Positions 54,261-62,383 of a stretch of 64,000 nucleotides of DNA are shown one piece after another. Position 1 is the first letter of the stretch; each line of letters starts with the position of its first letter. Source of the DNA: an uncultured Rikenellaceae bacterium (GTDB lineage Bacteria > Bacteroidota > Bacteroidia > Bacteroidales > Rikenellaceae); contig CALVFI010000009.1 of NCBI GenBank assembly GCA_944326815.1, positions 62,001 to 126,000 on the forward strand. Reading direction: 5' to 3'. The position numbers were made by a program, and so were the translations under genes. The notes beneath the pieces were generated by a model. That model was given only the letters and a program-made list of their open reading frames with translations, searched no databases and was not told the DNA's origin.

Positions 54261-55874
54261 GTGCCGAAATTTTTGAAATACCTGCGGCGTTTACTGGCAG
54301 TGCTGGTAGGCGGCAGTTGCTTGTTATTGTTTCTGGATATCATGCGCCTGGCCCCTTCATGGTTCACGGGGCTGGCGGAAATCCAGATTGTACCTGCAAT
54401 TATTGCCGGGAGTGCAGTGGTTCTTGTTGTGATGGGACTGCTGACATTGCTTTTGGGACGTGTCTATTGTTCTGTGATCTGTCCGTTGGGCATTCTGCAG
54501 GATGTGATCTTCCGGTTTAAGAAGTGGTACCTCCGGATTGTAAAAAAACGGAAATTGTTGAAGGCCCGTTATCGGGAGCCGTGGAATATCGTGCGATATG
54601 GCATATTGTCGGTCGTGGCGGTGCTGTTTGCAATAGGCGTGATCTATCCGCTATTGTTGCTGGACCCATATTCTAACTTCGGTCGAATCGCTGTGGCGTT
54701 GTTCCGCCCGGTGGTTGTGGCGGGAAACAATCTGCTCGCTGGATGGATGAATGCTGCGGGTAATTATTCGCTGTATAATATTCCTCAGCTGGATATGACG
54801 ACTATCGTGGTGCTGATGGCTGCTGTCGTGCTGGTCATATTGATTGTTATGGCATGGCGTGCCGGACGATTGTGGTGCAATGCCATCTGCCCGGTTGGAA
54901 CTCTGTTGGGATTACTTTCTCGCGTATCCCTTTTCCGTGTTCATATCGATAAGACGGCATGTACCAAGTGCGGACTCTGTGCTTCGGCCTGCAAGTCGAA
55001 TTGCATCGACTTCAAGAACGGAACCGTAGATGTGAGCCGCTGTGTGACTTGCTACGATTGTCTCGATCGTTGCCGTCAGGATGCAATCAAGTATCGTCCG
55101 ACGGGATGGTCGCTCCGAAAAAGCGAGGCAAAGAGTGAGCAGATCGAGACTTCGACCTCCTCCAGTGCGGAGGTAAAGGATAGCGTGGCTCCGATAGCAG
55201 AAAATACAGCGGATTACGATGCTTCGCGTCGTCAGTTTTTGAAGGGGGCACTGCTCACGGCAACCGTATTGCCGACGGCCAAGTTGTTCGGACAGGAGGT
55301 GGCAGGAGGGACTCCGGCTCGCATTCTGCCGATGCCTCCGGGCGCTGTGTCGCGGGAGCGTTTCCTCAGTAAGTGTACGGCCTGCCAGCTGTGTGTGGAT
55401 AAGTGCCCGACCAATGTGCTCAAGCCTGCTTTCCTGGAGAATGGACTCACTGGTATGATGCAACCTTATATGCGTTTCGAGGTGGAGAAGTTCTGTAACT
55501 TCGAGTGTAAGGTCTGTGTGGATGTATGTCCTGCCGATGCGCTGTTGCCGTTGACGCTGGAGGAGAAGAAACTGACCCGAGTGGGTGTGGCAGTATTTGA
55601 TAAGGAGCGTTGCAAGGTGTATGAATCCCATGTGGATTGCGGAGCCTGTGCCGAGCATTGTCCTACGCAGGCGGTGCATATGGTTCCTTTCGAGGATGGC
55701 CTGACCATTCCGGAGGTTACGGAAGCGTATTGTATCGGTTGCGGCGGTTGCGAGTCGATTTGTCCGATTGATCCTCCTGCTATCCATATTCAGGGAGTCG
55801 ATGAACAGATAATGGCCGAACAACCCCCAAAAGATACGGTAGAGTTGAACGAGGTGACCGATTTCGGTTTCTAA
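54261..55874 (+). CDS. Polytopic polyferredoxin: NapH-like membrane half fused through an internal Tat signal to a NapG-like half
   Basis: A 537-residue protein. Four membrane helices lie at about 8-27, 43-66, 113-135 and 175-197. After two of them come CxxxCP motifs ([18 protein letters not shown]), then two 4Fe-4S motifs ([22 protein letters not shown]): the layout of NapH. At R323-R324 a full twin-arginine motif ([18 protein letters not shown]) and hydrophobic stretch begin, followed by four more 4Fe-4S motifs as in NapG ([42 protein letters not shown]). This predicts a quinol-to-periplasm electron path. The GTG start touches the AGGAGG at 54256-54261; a TTG at 54273 is better spaced. It follows DUF362 by 4 bases. 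No nitrate reductase gene is near. Confidence 0.88.
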   Translation: MPKFLKYLRRLLAVLVGGSCLLLFLDIMRLAPSWFTGLAEIQIVPAIIAGSAVVLVVMGLLTLLLGRVYCSVICPLGILQDVIFRFKKWYLRIVKKRKLLKARYREPWNIVRYGILSVVAVLFAIGVIYPLLLLDPYSNFGRIAVALFRPVVVAGNNLLAGWMNAAGNYSLYNIPQLDMTTIVVLMAAVVLVILIVMAWRAGRLWCNAICPVGTLLGLLSRVSLFRVHIDKTACTKCGLCASACKSNCIDFKNGTVDVSRCVTCYDCLDRCRQDAIKYRPTGWSLRKSEAKSEQIETSTSSSAEVKDSVAPIAENTADYDASRRQFLKGALLTATVLPTAKLFGQEVAGGTPARILPMPPGAVSRERFLSKCTACQLCVDKCPTNVLKPAFLENGLTGMMQPYMRFEVEKFCNFECKVCVDVCPADALLPLTLEEKKLTRVGVAVFDKERCKVYESHVDCGACAEHCPTQAVHMVPFEDGLTIPEVTEAYCIGCGGCESICPIDPPAIHIQGVDEQIMAEQPPKDTVELNEVTDFGF

Positions 55875-55932
55875 GTTGTCGTTTGTAAGTAGTGTCTTGC
55901 ATTCGATTTCTCGGATATAGGGAGATTTTGCC

Positions 55933-56814
55933 ATGGAGAAGCGAAAAGTTGCCGGAATAGGTGAGGTGTTGTGGGATGTATTGCCCGCGGGACGGCGTAT
56001 GGGCGGAGCTCCGCTTAACTTTGCATTCCATGTACAGCAGAACGGTTGCGAGGCATGTATGGTGAGTGCCGTGGGCCGAGATGAGGCGGGTGATGAACTT
56101 CTTCGTCAGATTGCGGCGCTCGGAATCTCTACGGATTATATTGAACGGAGCGATTACCCGACGGGGACGGTGAATGTGATGCTGCGAGGTGACGGAATCC
56201 CTAGCTACGATATTGTCGAAGATGTGGCGTGGGATCATATTCACTTTGATGAACGTATGCAGGCAGTGGCCCGAACGCTCGATGCGGTGTGCTGGGGAAC
56301 ATTGGCCCAACGGTCGCCGGAGTCTGCGGCTACGATCCTCAAGTTCATTGGTGCAACCAGAGGCACTTGTCTGAAGGTGTTCGACATCAATCTTCGTCAG
56401 CACTATTACAACGATGAGGTGATTCGTCGTTCGCTTGCTCTTGCAGATGTTCTGAAAATCAATGATGAGGAGTTGCCGGTCGTTGCGTCGATTTTGGGAC
56501 TAACCGGTGATGTGACGAATCAAATTCAGGGATTGCTGGCTGCGTTGAATTTGCGTTATGTGGTCTATACCATGGGCAGCCGGGGGAGTATTGTCGTGGG
56601 TTCTGACGGTGAATACTCGCGTATGGAGGTACCCGTGGTGACTGTGACCGATACGGTAGGTGCCGGAGATTCTTTTACAGCTACCTTCGTTGCGGGACTT
56701 TTGCGTGGGCTTCCGATAGAAACGGCGCATGCTCATGCAAATCGGATTGCTGCTTATGTGACAACGCAGCATGGTGCGACACCTGTGATTCCTGTGGATC
56801 TACTCCCTTTATAG
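55933..56814 (+). CDS. PfkB family carbohydrate kinase (fructokinase-like)
   Basis: The 293-residue protein is a ribokinase-fold sugar kinase. It has the N-terminal GGAPLNFAFHVQQNGCEACMVSAVGRDEAGDEL substrate stretch, KINDEELP in the middle, and DTVGAGDSFTATFVAGL with the catalytic Asp (about 246). The sequence is closest in style to the fructokinase-like kinases of Bacteroidota, but the sugar is not certain. It stands alone rather than in a sugar-uptake operon, 59 bases after the NapH/NapG-like gene, and ends at a bidirectional terminator. Confidence 0.87.
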   Translation: MEKRKVAGIGEVLWDVLPAGRRMGGAPLNFAFHVQQNGCEACMVSAVGRDEAGDELLRQIAALGISTDYIERSDYPTGTVNVMLRGDGIPSYDIVEDVAWDHIHFDERMQAVARTLDAVCWGTLAQRSPESAATILKFIGATRGTCLKVFDINLRQHYYNDEVIRRSLALADVLKINDEELPVVASILGLTGDVTNQIQGLLAALNLRYVVYTMGSRGSIVVGSDGEYSRMEVPVVTVTDTVGAGDSFTATFVAGLLRGLPIETAHAHANRIAAYVTTQHGATPVIPVDLLPL

Positions 56815-56831
56815 GAAAAGAAAAATAGACA

Positions 56832-56868
56832 AATAACCGCGAGCAATGAAAAAATGCTCGCGGTTATT
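56832..56868. terminator. Bidirectional terminator between the sugar kinase and mltG
   Basis: Arms AATAACCGCGAGCA (56832-56845) and TGCTCGCGGTTATT (56855-56868), 14 base pairs, loop ATGAAAAAA, placed between convergent genes. Confidence 0.82.
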
Positions 56869-56887
56869 GTTTGGATTAAAGTGATGG

Positions 56888-57916
56888 TTATCGGATTCCT
56901 CGCTGGTTGAGAGCCCTGGCATAGGCCTGGGCATTGCGATTGTGTTCGGTGAGCGTTGTGGCAAAATTGTGATAGCCCGAGAAATCGGGACGGGCACAAA
57001 AATAGAGGTAGTTATGCTGGTCGTAATCCAATACGGCATCGATGGCCTTGACCGAGGGCATGCAAATCGGCCCCGGCGGAAGTCCTGCGTAACGATAAGT
57101 GTTATAGGGTGAATCGACCGTGAGGTGACGGTTCAGTATGCGTCGAAGTGTGAAGTCGCCGAGCGCGAATTTGACCGTAGGATCAGCCTGAAGAGGCATG
57201 CCGCGTTGCAGTCGGTTGATGTATACACCGGCAACCTTCGGCATCTCGTCGCTCATTTTTGTCTCCTCGTAGACAATCGAGGCGAGGGTTATGGCCTCGG
57301 TCCGGGAGAGCCCCGTTGTCTTAAGTTTCTCTTCGCGGGTTTCGGTCCAGAAACGGTCGTACTCCTTCTTCATGCGATCGAGAAAACTGCTCGGAGAACT
57401 GTTCCAGTAAAATTCGTAGGTATTGGGGAGGAACATGGCGATCATCGTTTCGGGAGTGAAACCGTAACGCGCTGCGGTGGTGTCAGCCAACAGGACGGCG
57501 GCCAGCGTTGCCGAATCGGGTTCCAATTGTCGTGCAATGCGTCCAGCCAACTGGGGTAGGGTCCGGATGTTGTTGAATGTTACCCGTATCGGAGTCTGCA
57601 ATCCTCGCTGAAACATCTTGACTACATCCGTGTAACTCATCCCTTCGGATAGCTTGTATCGTCCCGGACGCACGGCTTTGTTCAGACCATATATTTTTGC
57701 CGTATTCCGGAATTTTCCCATGTTTTTCAGGTGATCCCCGTCGTTGCCTAATGAATCGAGCAGCATCGGATAGCTCCCGCCTGTGGGTACAAGGACATAC
57801 CCCTCATTGACCACGCTGTTGCCTTGCAGGCTCAATAGGAAACCACCTGTGACGAGGCCTAAGAGAAGTAATATGAGGAGAATAAAATGAATCGGACGGA
57901 AGGATTTCGCTTTCAT
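56888..57916 (-). CDS. mltG: Endolytic murein transglycosylase MltG
   Basis: A 342-residue membrane-anchored enzyme that cuts nascent peptidoglycan and sets strand length. A single helix (FILLILLLLGLVTGGFLLSL) near residues 12-31 anchors it. A LysM-like region (VPTGGSYPMLLDSLG, GRYKLSEGMSYTDVVKMFQRG) precedes the YceG catalytic domain, which shows LPNTYEFYW, ASIVYEETKMSDEMPKVAGVYINRL and QADPTVKFALG. The Glu pair E217-E218 lies in the catalytic motif (SIVEKET in E. coli); the first Glu position is Tyr here. Start at ATG 57916, just after the -7 element. It overlaps the SRP RNA promoter on the other strand. Confidence 0.92.
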   Translation of the reverse strand: MKAKSFRPIHFILLILLLLGLVTGGFLLSLQGNSVVNEGYVLVPTGGSYPMLLDSLGNDGDHLKNMGKFRNTAKIYGLNKAVRPGRYKLSEGMSYTDVVKMFQRGLQTPIRVTFNNIRTLPQLAGRIARQLEPDSATLAAVLLADTTAARYGFTPETMIAMFLPNTYEFYWNSSPSSFLDRMKKEYDRFWTETREEKLKTTGLSRTEAITLASIVYEETKMSDEMPKVAGVYINRLQRGMPLQADPTVKFALGDFTLRRILNRHLTVDSPYNTYRYAGLPPGPICMPSVKAIDAVLDYDQHNYLYFCARPDFSGYHNFATTLTEHNRNAQAYARALNQRGIR

Positions 57917-57927
57917 CGAAGAAATTT

Positions 57928-57958
57928 TTTGCAAAGATAACAATTTTGTCTACATTTG
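57928..57958 (+). promoter_or_regulatory. Promoter of the SRP RNA (-33 TTTG, -7 TACATTTG)
   Basis: TTTG (57928-57931), 19 bases, then TACATTTG (57951-57958), a full consensus match. Transcription should begin near 57962-57965, where the RNA's 5' stem begins. Confidence 0.82.
57932..57939 (-). promoter_or_regulatory. -7 promoter element TATCTTTG of mltG
   Basis: Minus-strand TATCTTTG, exact consensus, 15 bases before the ATG, so the leader would be under 10 bases. It abuts the -33 element of the divergent SRP RNA promoter. Confidence 0.5.
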
Positions 57959-57962
57959 TGGC

Positions 57963-58060
57963 GGGTAAGTCTTATACGACCAGCTCCTGCTGAATCCCCC
58001 AGGCGCGGAAGCGAGCAAGGGTAGGCGGTTGTAGCGGTGCGATATAAGTAGCTTACCCTT
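57963..58060 (+). ncRNA. ffs: Signal recognition particle RNA, small bacterial type (4.5S-like)
   Basis: An RNA of about 98 bases. The terminal stem pairs GGGTAAG at the 5' end with CTTACCC at 58052-58058. The apical hairpin is CGC-GGAA-GCG, with the GGAA tetraloop of SRP RNA, flanked by the conserved asymmetric and symmetric loops (CCAGG on the 5' side and GAGCAAGG on the 3' side), the Ffh-binding site. A strong promoter precedes it and a T7 run (58059-58065) ends it. With Ffh it targets membrane proteins to FtsY and SecYEG. It is encoded opposite mltG. Confidence 0.9.
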
Positions 58061-58070
58061 TTTTTATTAT

Positions 58071-58119
58071 CCCTGCCGGGCCCAATCTGCTTGTAAGGCA
58101 GGCTTCGGCAGGTTTTTTG
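58071..58119 (+). terminator. Second hairpin with T run downstream of the SRP RNA
   Basis: CCTGCCG (58072-58078) pairs with CGGCAGG (58106-58112), followed by TTTTTTG. Inside it, CTGC (58087-58090) pairs with GCAG (58098-58101). It looks like a back-up terminator; a separate small RNA is not ruled out. Confidence 0.55.
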
Positions 58120-58162
58120 TCGGAATCGCAAGGACGAAAGGAGGGAAGTCGGGAAAAATTCC

Positions 58163-58170
58163 TAACTTTG
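58163..58170 (+). promoter_or_regulatory. -7 promoter element TAACTTTG of the YciO/Sua5 gene
   Basis: Exact TAnnTTTG match 38 bases before the ATG; a -33 element is not clear. The octamer is identical to that of the suf promoter. Confidence 0.55.
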
Positions 58171-58207
58171 ACGTTTGTGAACAGACTGTATCGTAAAACG
58201 TTGTCGT

Positions 58208-58813
58208 ATGATCGTGAAACTATATCCCCAGAATCCGAATGAACGGGTAGTCGCGCAGGTGGCCGATGTATTGCGTCACGATGGCGTGATCGTTTATCCG
58301 ACCGATGGGGTATATGCGTTTGGTTGTTCGTTGCACAGTACGAAGGCCGTTGAACGCCTGAAAACGATCAAGGGAAAGAAAGAGAGCGGTTTTACCCTGC
58401 TGTGTCACGATTTGAGCAATATTGCCGACTATGCCCGGGTGGACAATGCTACCTTCAAACTCTTGAAGCGTAATCTGCCAGGGCCGTTTACCTTTGTGTT
58501 GAAGGCCTCGTCGAAGGTGCCTGACAAGGTGCTTGAGAGACGTAAGACCATAGGGGTGCGTGTGCCGGATAATGCGATCGCCCTTGCGATTGTCCGGGAA
58601 CTGGGGGTCCCGATGTTCACCTCCTCGGTACGGGAGACGGACGATGTGGTGGAGTATACGACCGACCCGGAGTTGATTGCCGAGAAATGGGGCGCCGTAG
58701 TCGACCTGGTGGTAGATGGAGGTTATGGGATGAATGTGCCGACGACGTTGGTGGATTTGTCGGGCGATGAACCCGAGATTCTGCGCGAAGGCGGGGGTGA
58801 ATTGAGGTGGTGA
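58208..58813 (+). CDS. YciO/YrdC/Sua5 family threonylcarbamoyladenylate synthase-like protein
   Basis: The 201-residue protein has the YrdC fold with IVYPTDGVYAFGCSLHSTKAVERLKTIKGKKES at 28-60, giving the substrate-binding Thr and the KxR-type Lys/Arg cluster, and LPGPFTFVLKA (about 89). Its length and KGKK pattern resemble YciO more than TsaC/Sua5. True Sua5 makes the t6A base of tRNA from threonine, bicarbonate and ATP; YciO is a paralogue of weak activity. Which one this is depends on whether another Sua5 is encoded elsewhere. It opens a rightward set with DUF4199, GT2 and DUF4293. Confidence 0.85.
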   Translation: MIVKLYPQNPNERVVAQVADVLRHDGVIVYPTDGVYAFGCSLHSTKAVERLKTIKGKKESGFTLLCHDLSNIADYARVDNATFKLLKRNLPGPFTFVLKASSKVPDKVLERRKTIGVRVPDNAIALAIVRELGVPMFTSSVRETDDVVEYTTDPELIAEKWGAVVDLVVDGGYGMNVPTTLVDLSGDEPEILREGGGELRW

Positions 58814-58892
58814 TCGATCGGAGGGTGAGAAGCTCGGAATACGCAGAGAGCACCTCCTGTAAATGGTAAAATAAAGAGTAATAGGAATAGAG

Positions 58893-59438
58893 ATGGAAAT
58901 TCTGGATGTGAAAAGAAGTTTTTGGAGCGACGCGGCTAAAAAAGGCGGCATTTTGGGTGTTGTTTTGGTGATCGTGATGCTGCTCGACTGGACTTTCAAG
59001 TTGCAGATGAAAGCCGGCTGGATCGTTACATTGGCTAATTTTGCCGCCATTGCGATTTGTGTTTATAAATTCGGGAAGCAGCGGTCCGAAAAATATGGCG
59101 GTAACGGATATAGCTACGGACAAAGCATGAGCTATATCTTGGCGATGATGCTCTTCACCGGATTCATCTCCGGGGTCGGGTCGTTCATCATGCAGAACTA
59201 TCTGGCGGCCGACTATTACAAGGAGGTGTTCGATGCCGCACTGCTCTCCTCGGGCATTGATATCGATTCGGATGCGATGCAACAGGGAATCAATCTGAGT
59301 TGGTCGTTGATGCGGAATCCGATCTTTATGGTTCTTAGCGGCATTTTCTCGATGGAGATCTATGGCGGTTTTCTCGGCCTTTTTGCTTCGGTGTTTTTGA
59401 AACGTCGCCCGGATCTGTTTACGGACGGTAATGATTAA
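58893..59438 (+). CDS. DUF4199 family membrane protein
   Basis: A 181-residue protein with four predicted membrane helices (about 20-35, 43-57, 85-105 and 150-170). The pattern ending in FASVFLKRRPDLF and the short cytoplasmic N-terminus fit DUF4199, a Bacteroidota family of unknown function. In many genomes it sits directly before a GT2 glycosyltransferase, as here (11 bases between). The pairing suggests a role in exporting or handling a lipid-linked sugar, but that is inference. Confidence 0.8.
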   Translation: MEILDVKRSFWSDAAKKGGILGVVLVIVMLLDWTFKLQMKAGWIVTLANFAAIAICVYKFGKQRSEKYGGNGYSYGQSMSYILAMMLFTGFISGVGSFIMQNYLAADYYKEVFDAALLSSGIDIDSDAMQQGINLSWSLMRNPIFMVLSGIFSMEIYGGFLGLFASVFLKRRPDLFTDGND

Positions 59439-59449
59439 ATGAAGCAGTG

Positions 59450-60418
59450 ATGGATAGGCTTAAACTTGATATATCGGTTGTCGTTCCCCTTTATAACGAG
59501 GAGGAGTCGTTGCCTGAATTGATGGCATGGATCGACCGGGTGATGGAGGAAAATAACTTTGCCTATGAGGTGATCTTCGTGGACGATGGTTCGACCGACC
59601 GGTCGTGGGAGGTCGTGGAGCAACTTGCCGTGCAATATGCTCCGGTTCGGGGTATTCGTTTCCGCCGTAATTACGGGAAAAGCGCTGCACTGTATTGTGG
59701 CTTCGAGGCGGCACAAGGCGAGGTGGTCATTACGATGGATGCGGATCTGCAGGACTCTCCCGATGAGATTCCGGAGCTGTACCGTATGGTGAAGGAGGAG
59801 GGCTATGACCTTGTCTCAGGGTGGAAGAAGCATCGTCATGACCCTCTGGGGAAGACTCTGCCGAGTAAATTTTTCAACGCTACGGCGCGTGCAGCCTCGG
59901 GCATCCGGTTGCACGACTTCAATTGCGGATTGAAGGCCTATCGTCGCAAGGTGATCAAGAGTATAGAGGTGTATGGCGAGATGCACCGGTTTATTCCCGT
60001 ATTGGCCAAATCTGCCGGTTTTAAGCGCATCGGAGAAAAGGTGGTGCACCATCGGGCCCGCAAGTATGGCGTTTCGAAATTCGGGTGGGAACGGATGATT
60101 AAAGGCTATCTGGATTTGGTGACGGTGATGTTCGTCTCCCGTTTCGGAAAGAGTCCGATGTACTTTTTCGGTACGCTCGGTACACTGATGTTCTTATTGG
60201 GCGGCGGCACGACGGTGTGGCTCATCGTCGAGAAACTGTATCGGCAGAATCAGGGACTCGCGGTCCGAAGTGTGGCCGATCAGCCTTTGTTCTACATCGC
60301 AATTACAGCGGTTATTTTGGGTGTGATGCTTTTTCTGGCGGGATTCCTGGGAGAGCTTATTAATCGGAACTCTCCCGAACGGAATCGTTATTTGATTGAT
60401 GAAAAAATAGATAAATAA
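59450..60418 (+). CDS. GT2 glycosyltransferase, dolichol-phosphate-sugar-synthase type
   Basis: A 322-residue enzyme of the DPM1/GtrB group. The GT-A catalytic motifs are VVVPLYNEEESLPELM, FVDDGSTD (Asp45-Asp46) and MDADLQDSP (Asp97, Asp99 of the DxD). The helix HHRARKYGVSKFGWERM follows. Two C-terminal membrane helices (about 240-265 and 280-303) anchor it. It is predicted to transfer a sugar from a nucleotide sugar to undecaprenyl phosphate at the inner membrane, supplying a flippase or transferase. ATG 59450 is preferred over GTG 59447. DUF4293 follows 2 bases later. Confidence 0.9.
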   Translation: MDRLKLDISVVVPLYNEEESLPELMAWIDRVMEENNFAYEVIFVDDGSTDRSWEVVEQLAVQYAPVRGIRFRRNYGKSAALYCGFEAAQGEVVITMDADLQDSPDEIPELYRMVKEEGYDLVSGWKKHRHDPLGKTLPSKFFNATARAASGIRLHDFNCGLKAYRRKVIKSIEVYGEMHRFIPVLAKSAGFKRIGEKVVHHRARKYGVSKFGWERMIKGYLDLVTVMFVSRFGKSPMYFFGTLGTLMFLLGGGTTVWLIVEKLYRQNQGLAVRSVADQPLFYIAITAVILGVMLFLAGFLGELINRNSPERNRYLIDEKIDK

Positions 60419-60420
60419 TT

Positions 60421-60894
60421 ATGATACAGCGTATTCAGAGTTTGTATTTGTTGATTGTGGGTTTGTTGGGCGTGATGATGGTTACAATGCCGCTTGCTCG
60501 GTTTGTTGCCGGAACGGAGGAGTTCCGTGTGATGGCATTCGGGGTGGATAGTTTGGCTCAGGGCGGTAGCGAGCGTGTGGTCTCTACGATTTATATGGGG
60601 ATCCTGGCCGTATTGGCTACGATACTCCCTTTTGTGACCTTATTCCTTTACAAGAAAAGACGGGTCCAGGTAAGATTGTGTGTCGTAGAGATGATCCTCC
60701 TGGGTGGATTACAATTGTTTGTCGGATTTTACCTCTACCGGACAGGACACAGCATTGCACAATTCGATACCCACTCGCTGAGTTTTTCAGTGGTGGATAT
60801 TTTCCCGATAGTGGGTCTGATTCTCTCTTATCTGGCTCTACGAGCCATCGTTAAGGATGAGTTGCTGGTGCGTTCGCTCGATCGAATTCGGTAA
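60421..60894 (+). CDS. DUF4293 family membrane protein
   Basis: A 157-residue protein with four membrane helices. The start MIQRIQSLYLLIVGLLG and the end LRAIVKDELLVRSLDRIR are the family hallmarks. It is widespread in Bacteroidota, and its function is unknown. It is the last gene of the YciO-DUF4199-GT2-DUF4293 run. Its 3' end overlaps that of the convergent WG/pseudokinase gene by 44 bases, and no terminator separates them. Confidence 0.85.
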   Translation: MIQRIQSLYLLIVGLLGVMMVTMPLARFVAGTEEFRVMAFGVDSLAQGGSERVVSTIYMGILAVLATILPFVTLFLYKKRRVQVRLCVVEMILLGGLQLFVGFYLYRTGHSIAQFDTHSLSFSVVDIFPIVGLILSYLALRAIVKDELLVRSLDRIR

Positions 60895-62383
60895 AAATTT
60901 CTGTTCGTGCTTTGGAATGAGTCTGGTAAGTTTTTGAGGGACTATCCCTGAGTTCTTCTATAATATTACCGGCGGTATCGATGAGGTAAACCGAGCCATT
61001 CCGTGTAACACGCGCTTTCCCGTTCTGGAAACTGAATGCATCGTCGTAGATGAAGTCGATGGCGACGGAACCGTCGCGTCGGATGAATCCAAAATGACAC
61101 TCCTTGCGGACTGCGAATAGTCCGTCGCCCGGGCTGAGCATTTTCGTATAGATTTGTCCGGTGATCTCTTCACCTTCGCGGGAGTACAGTCCATAATGTC
61201 CATCCATAAGTGCCTTGATGACATTCAATTCCGGAAACCACTCCACATCTTCGAAGCAGGGAGAAAGAATATACCTTCCCGTGGTGTCGATAACGCCGTA
61301 ATATTTATCTACCTTGACCACACTGCGTCCTTCAGCGAAATCCTCCGCATCGGAAAAGTTGCCGTCGATGATGGTTTTCCCTTGTGCATTGACAAATTTT
61401 ACGTATTGTCCGTCTTCAACGCGGCGCAACATATCGTTCATATGTCCGACATGGGTGTATCGTGATTGTTCTGGTGTGTTTTCCGTTTCGCTGGGATAGA
61501 AACGGTGAAGTCCTACGATACGTTGCATGAGCGCTATGAAGTCCTCACTTTTGTGAATATCGCATTGTGCTACGGCTGCGATTTTGTCGCACATATGCTT
61601 ATCTGGCATAAATCGGGATTTCTGAATAGCTAATACCAATTCTTTCAATGGTTCCGGTCCGGTCTCTCTCAAACCTCTTGCCAGCAGAAGTAAATTTTTG
61701 CGCAATTCTCTGATAATCGGGATGCTATTCCGTTTGAACCCTTTATAGAATTCGGACTCACAGGCAGACAGATAAAGGATGATAGTCATGTAGGCTAGCG
61801 AAATGAGATCGTGGAAAGAGCGGGTTGTGTATGCCCATTCGTAATTAATGAGTATGGGGGTGCAGGATGAGGTGATAATGATATTCGATGCAGTGAGTCT
61901 ACCATGCGAAAAATCGTTTTCTGTGAACCAGTAAGCCAAGTCTCCTATCTTCCGCATGACTTCTGTGATGGAGTTTATGTCGCCTCTTTCCAGACAATTG
62001 GCTAAAAAGTCGTTCAATTTCCGACCTTCTGGTTCCTTCTGGAGTATAACATCTACATAAAGCGGATTGTCGAAGTTGTCGAAAACCAGCATCTCCTGCG
62101 GATAGTAGGTGTAGGATGTCAGATACGGAGAATCTATTAGCCGCGTGTAGTCGGAAATATTACGCAGATTCTCTATGCAGAGACTGTCATTCAAAAGACA
62201 TTTGAGCGTGTATGCTTCTCCTTTGTAGGTCATTTCAAAGTTGACAGTTAGTCTGTTGGCTGTCATAACAGGCTCGTGATAACAGTCGCGCACCGGATAA
62301 ATCCCTTCGAGTGTTTTAAAGCGTCCGTTGGGGTTGGAGACGCTCTCCATGTAGTTGGACAAATTGATGTACATCTTTGTCAT
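60851..62383 (-). CDS. Pseudokinase-like protein with C-terminal WG repeats
   Basis: A 510-residue protein without signal peptide. Residues about 45-290 look like a protein-kinase fold: the ATP lysine K61 in EAYTLKCLL, a hinge-like EPEGRKLNDFL (117-126), a catalytic-loop equivalent SHGRLTASN (159-167) and a DFG equivalent ILINYEW (177-183). The catalytic Asp is Arg162 and the DFG Asp is Asn180, so catalysis is not expected. Residues about 315-480 hold WG-type repeats (e.g. KYYGVIDTTGRYILSPCFEDV, CHFGFIRRDGSVAIDFIYDDAF). Its ATG overlaps the stop of the vWA gene (TAATG). It is the last gene of the leftward operon. The kinase reading is by motif only. Confidence 0.75.
   Translation of the reverse strand: MTKMYINLSNYMESVSNPNGRFKTLEGIYPVRDCYHEPVMTANRLTVNFEMTYKGEAYTLKCLLNDSLCIENLRNISDYTRLIDSPYLTSYTYYPQEMLVFDNFDNPLYVDVILQKEPEGRKLNDFLANCLERGDINSITEVMRKIGDLAYWFTENDFSHGRLTASNIIITSSCTPILINYEWAYTTRSFHDLISLAYMTIILYLSACESEFYKGFKRNSIPIIRELRKNLLLLARGLRETGPEPLKELVLAIQKSRFMPDKHMCDKIAAVAQCDIHKSEDFIALMQRIVGLHRFYPSETENTPEQSRYTHVGHMNDMLRRVEDGQYVKFVNAQGKTIIDGNFSDAEDFAEGRSVVKVDKYYGVIDTTGRYILSPCFEDVEWFPELNVIKALMDGHYGLYSREGEEITGQIYTKMLSPGDGLFAVRKECHFGFIRRDGSVAIDFIYDDAFSFQNGKARVTRNGSVYLIDTAGNIIEELRDSPSKTYQTHSKARTEIFTEFDRANAPATHP

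Noticed and set aside
54261..55874. A periplasmic nitrate reductase (nap) operon
   Set aside because: The protein resembles NapH plus NapG, but no NapA, NapB, NapD or NapF is present, so nitrate reduction cannot be claimed.
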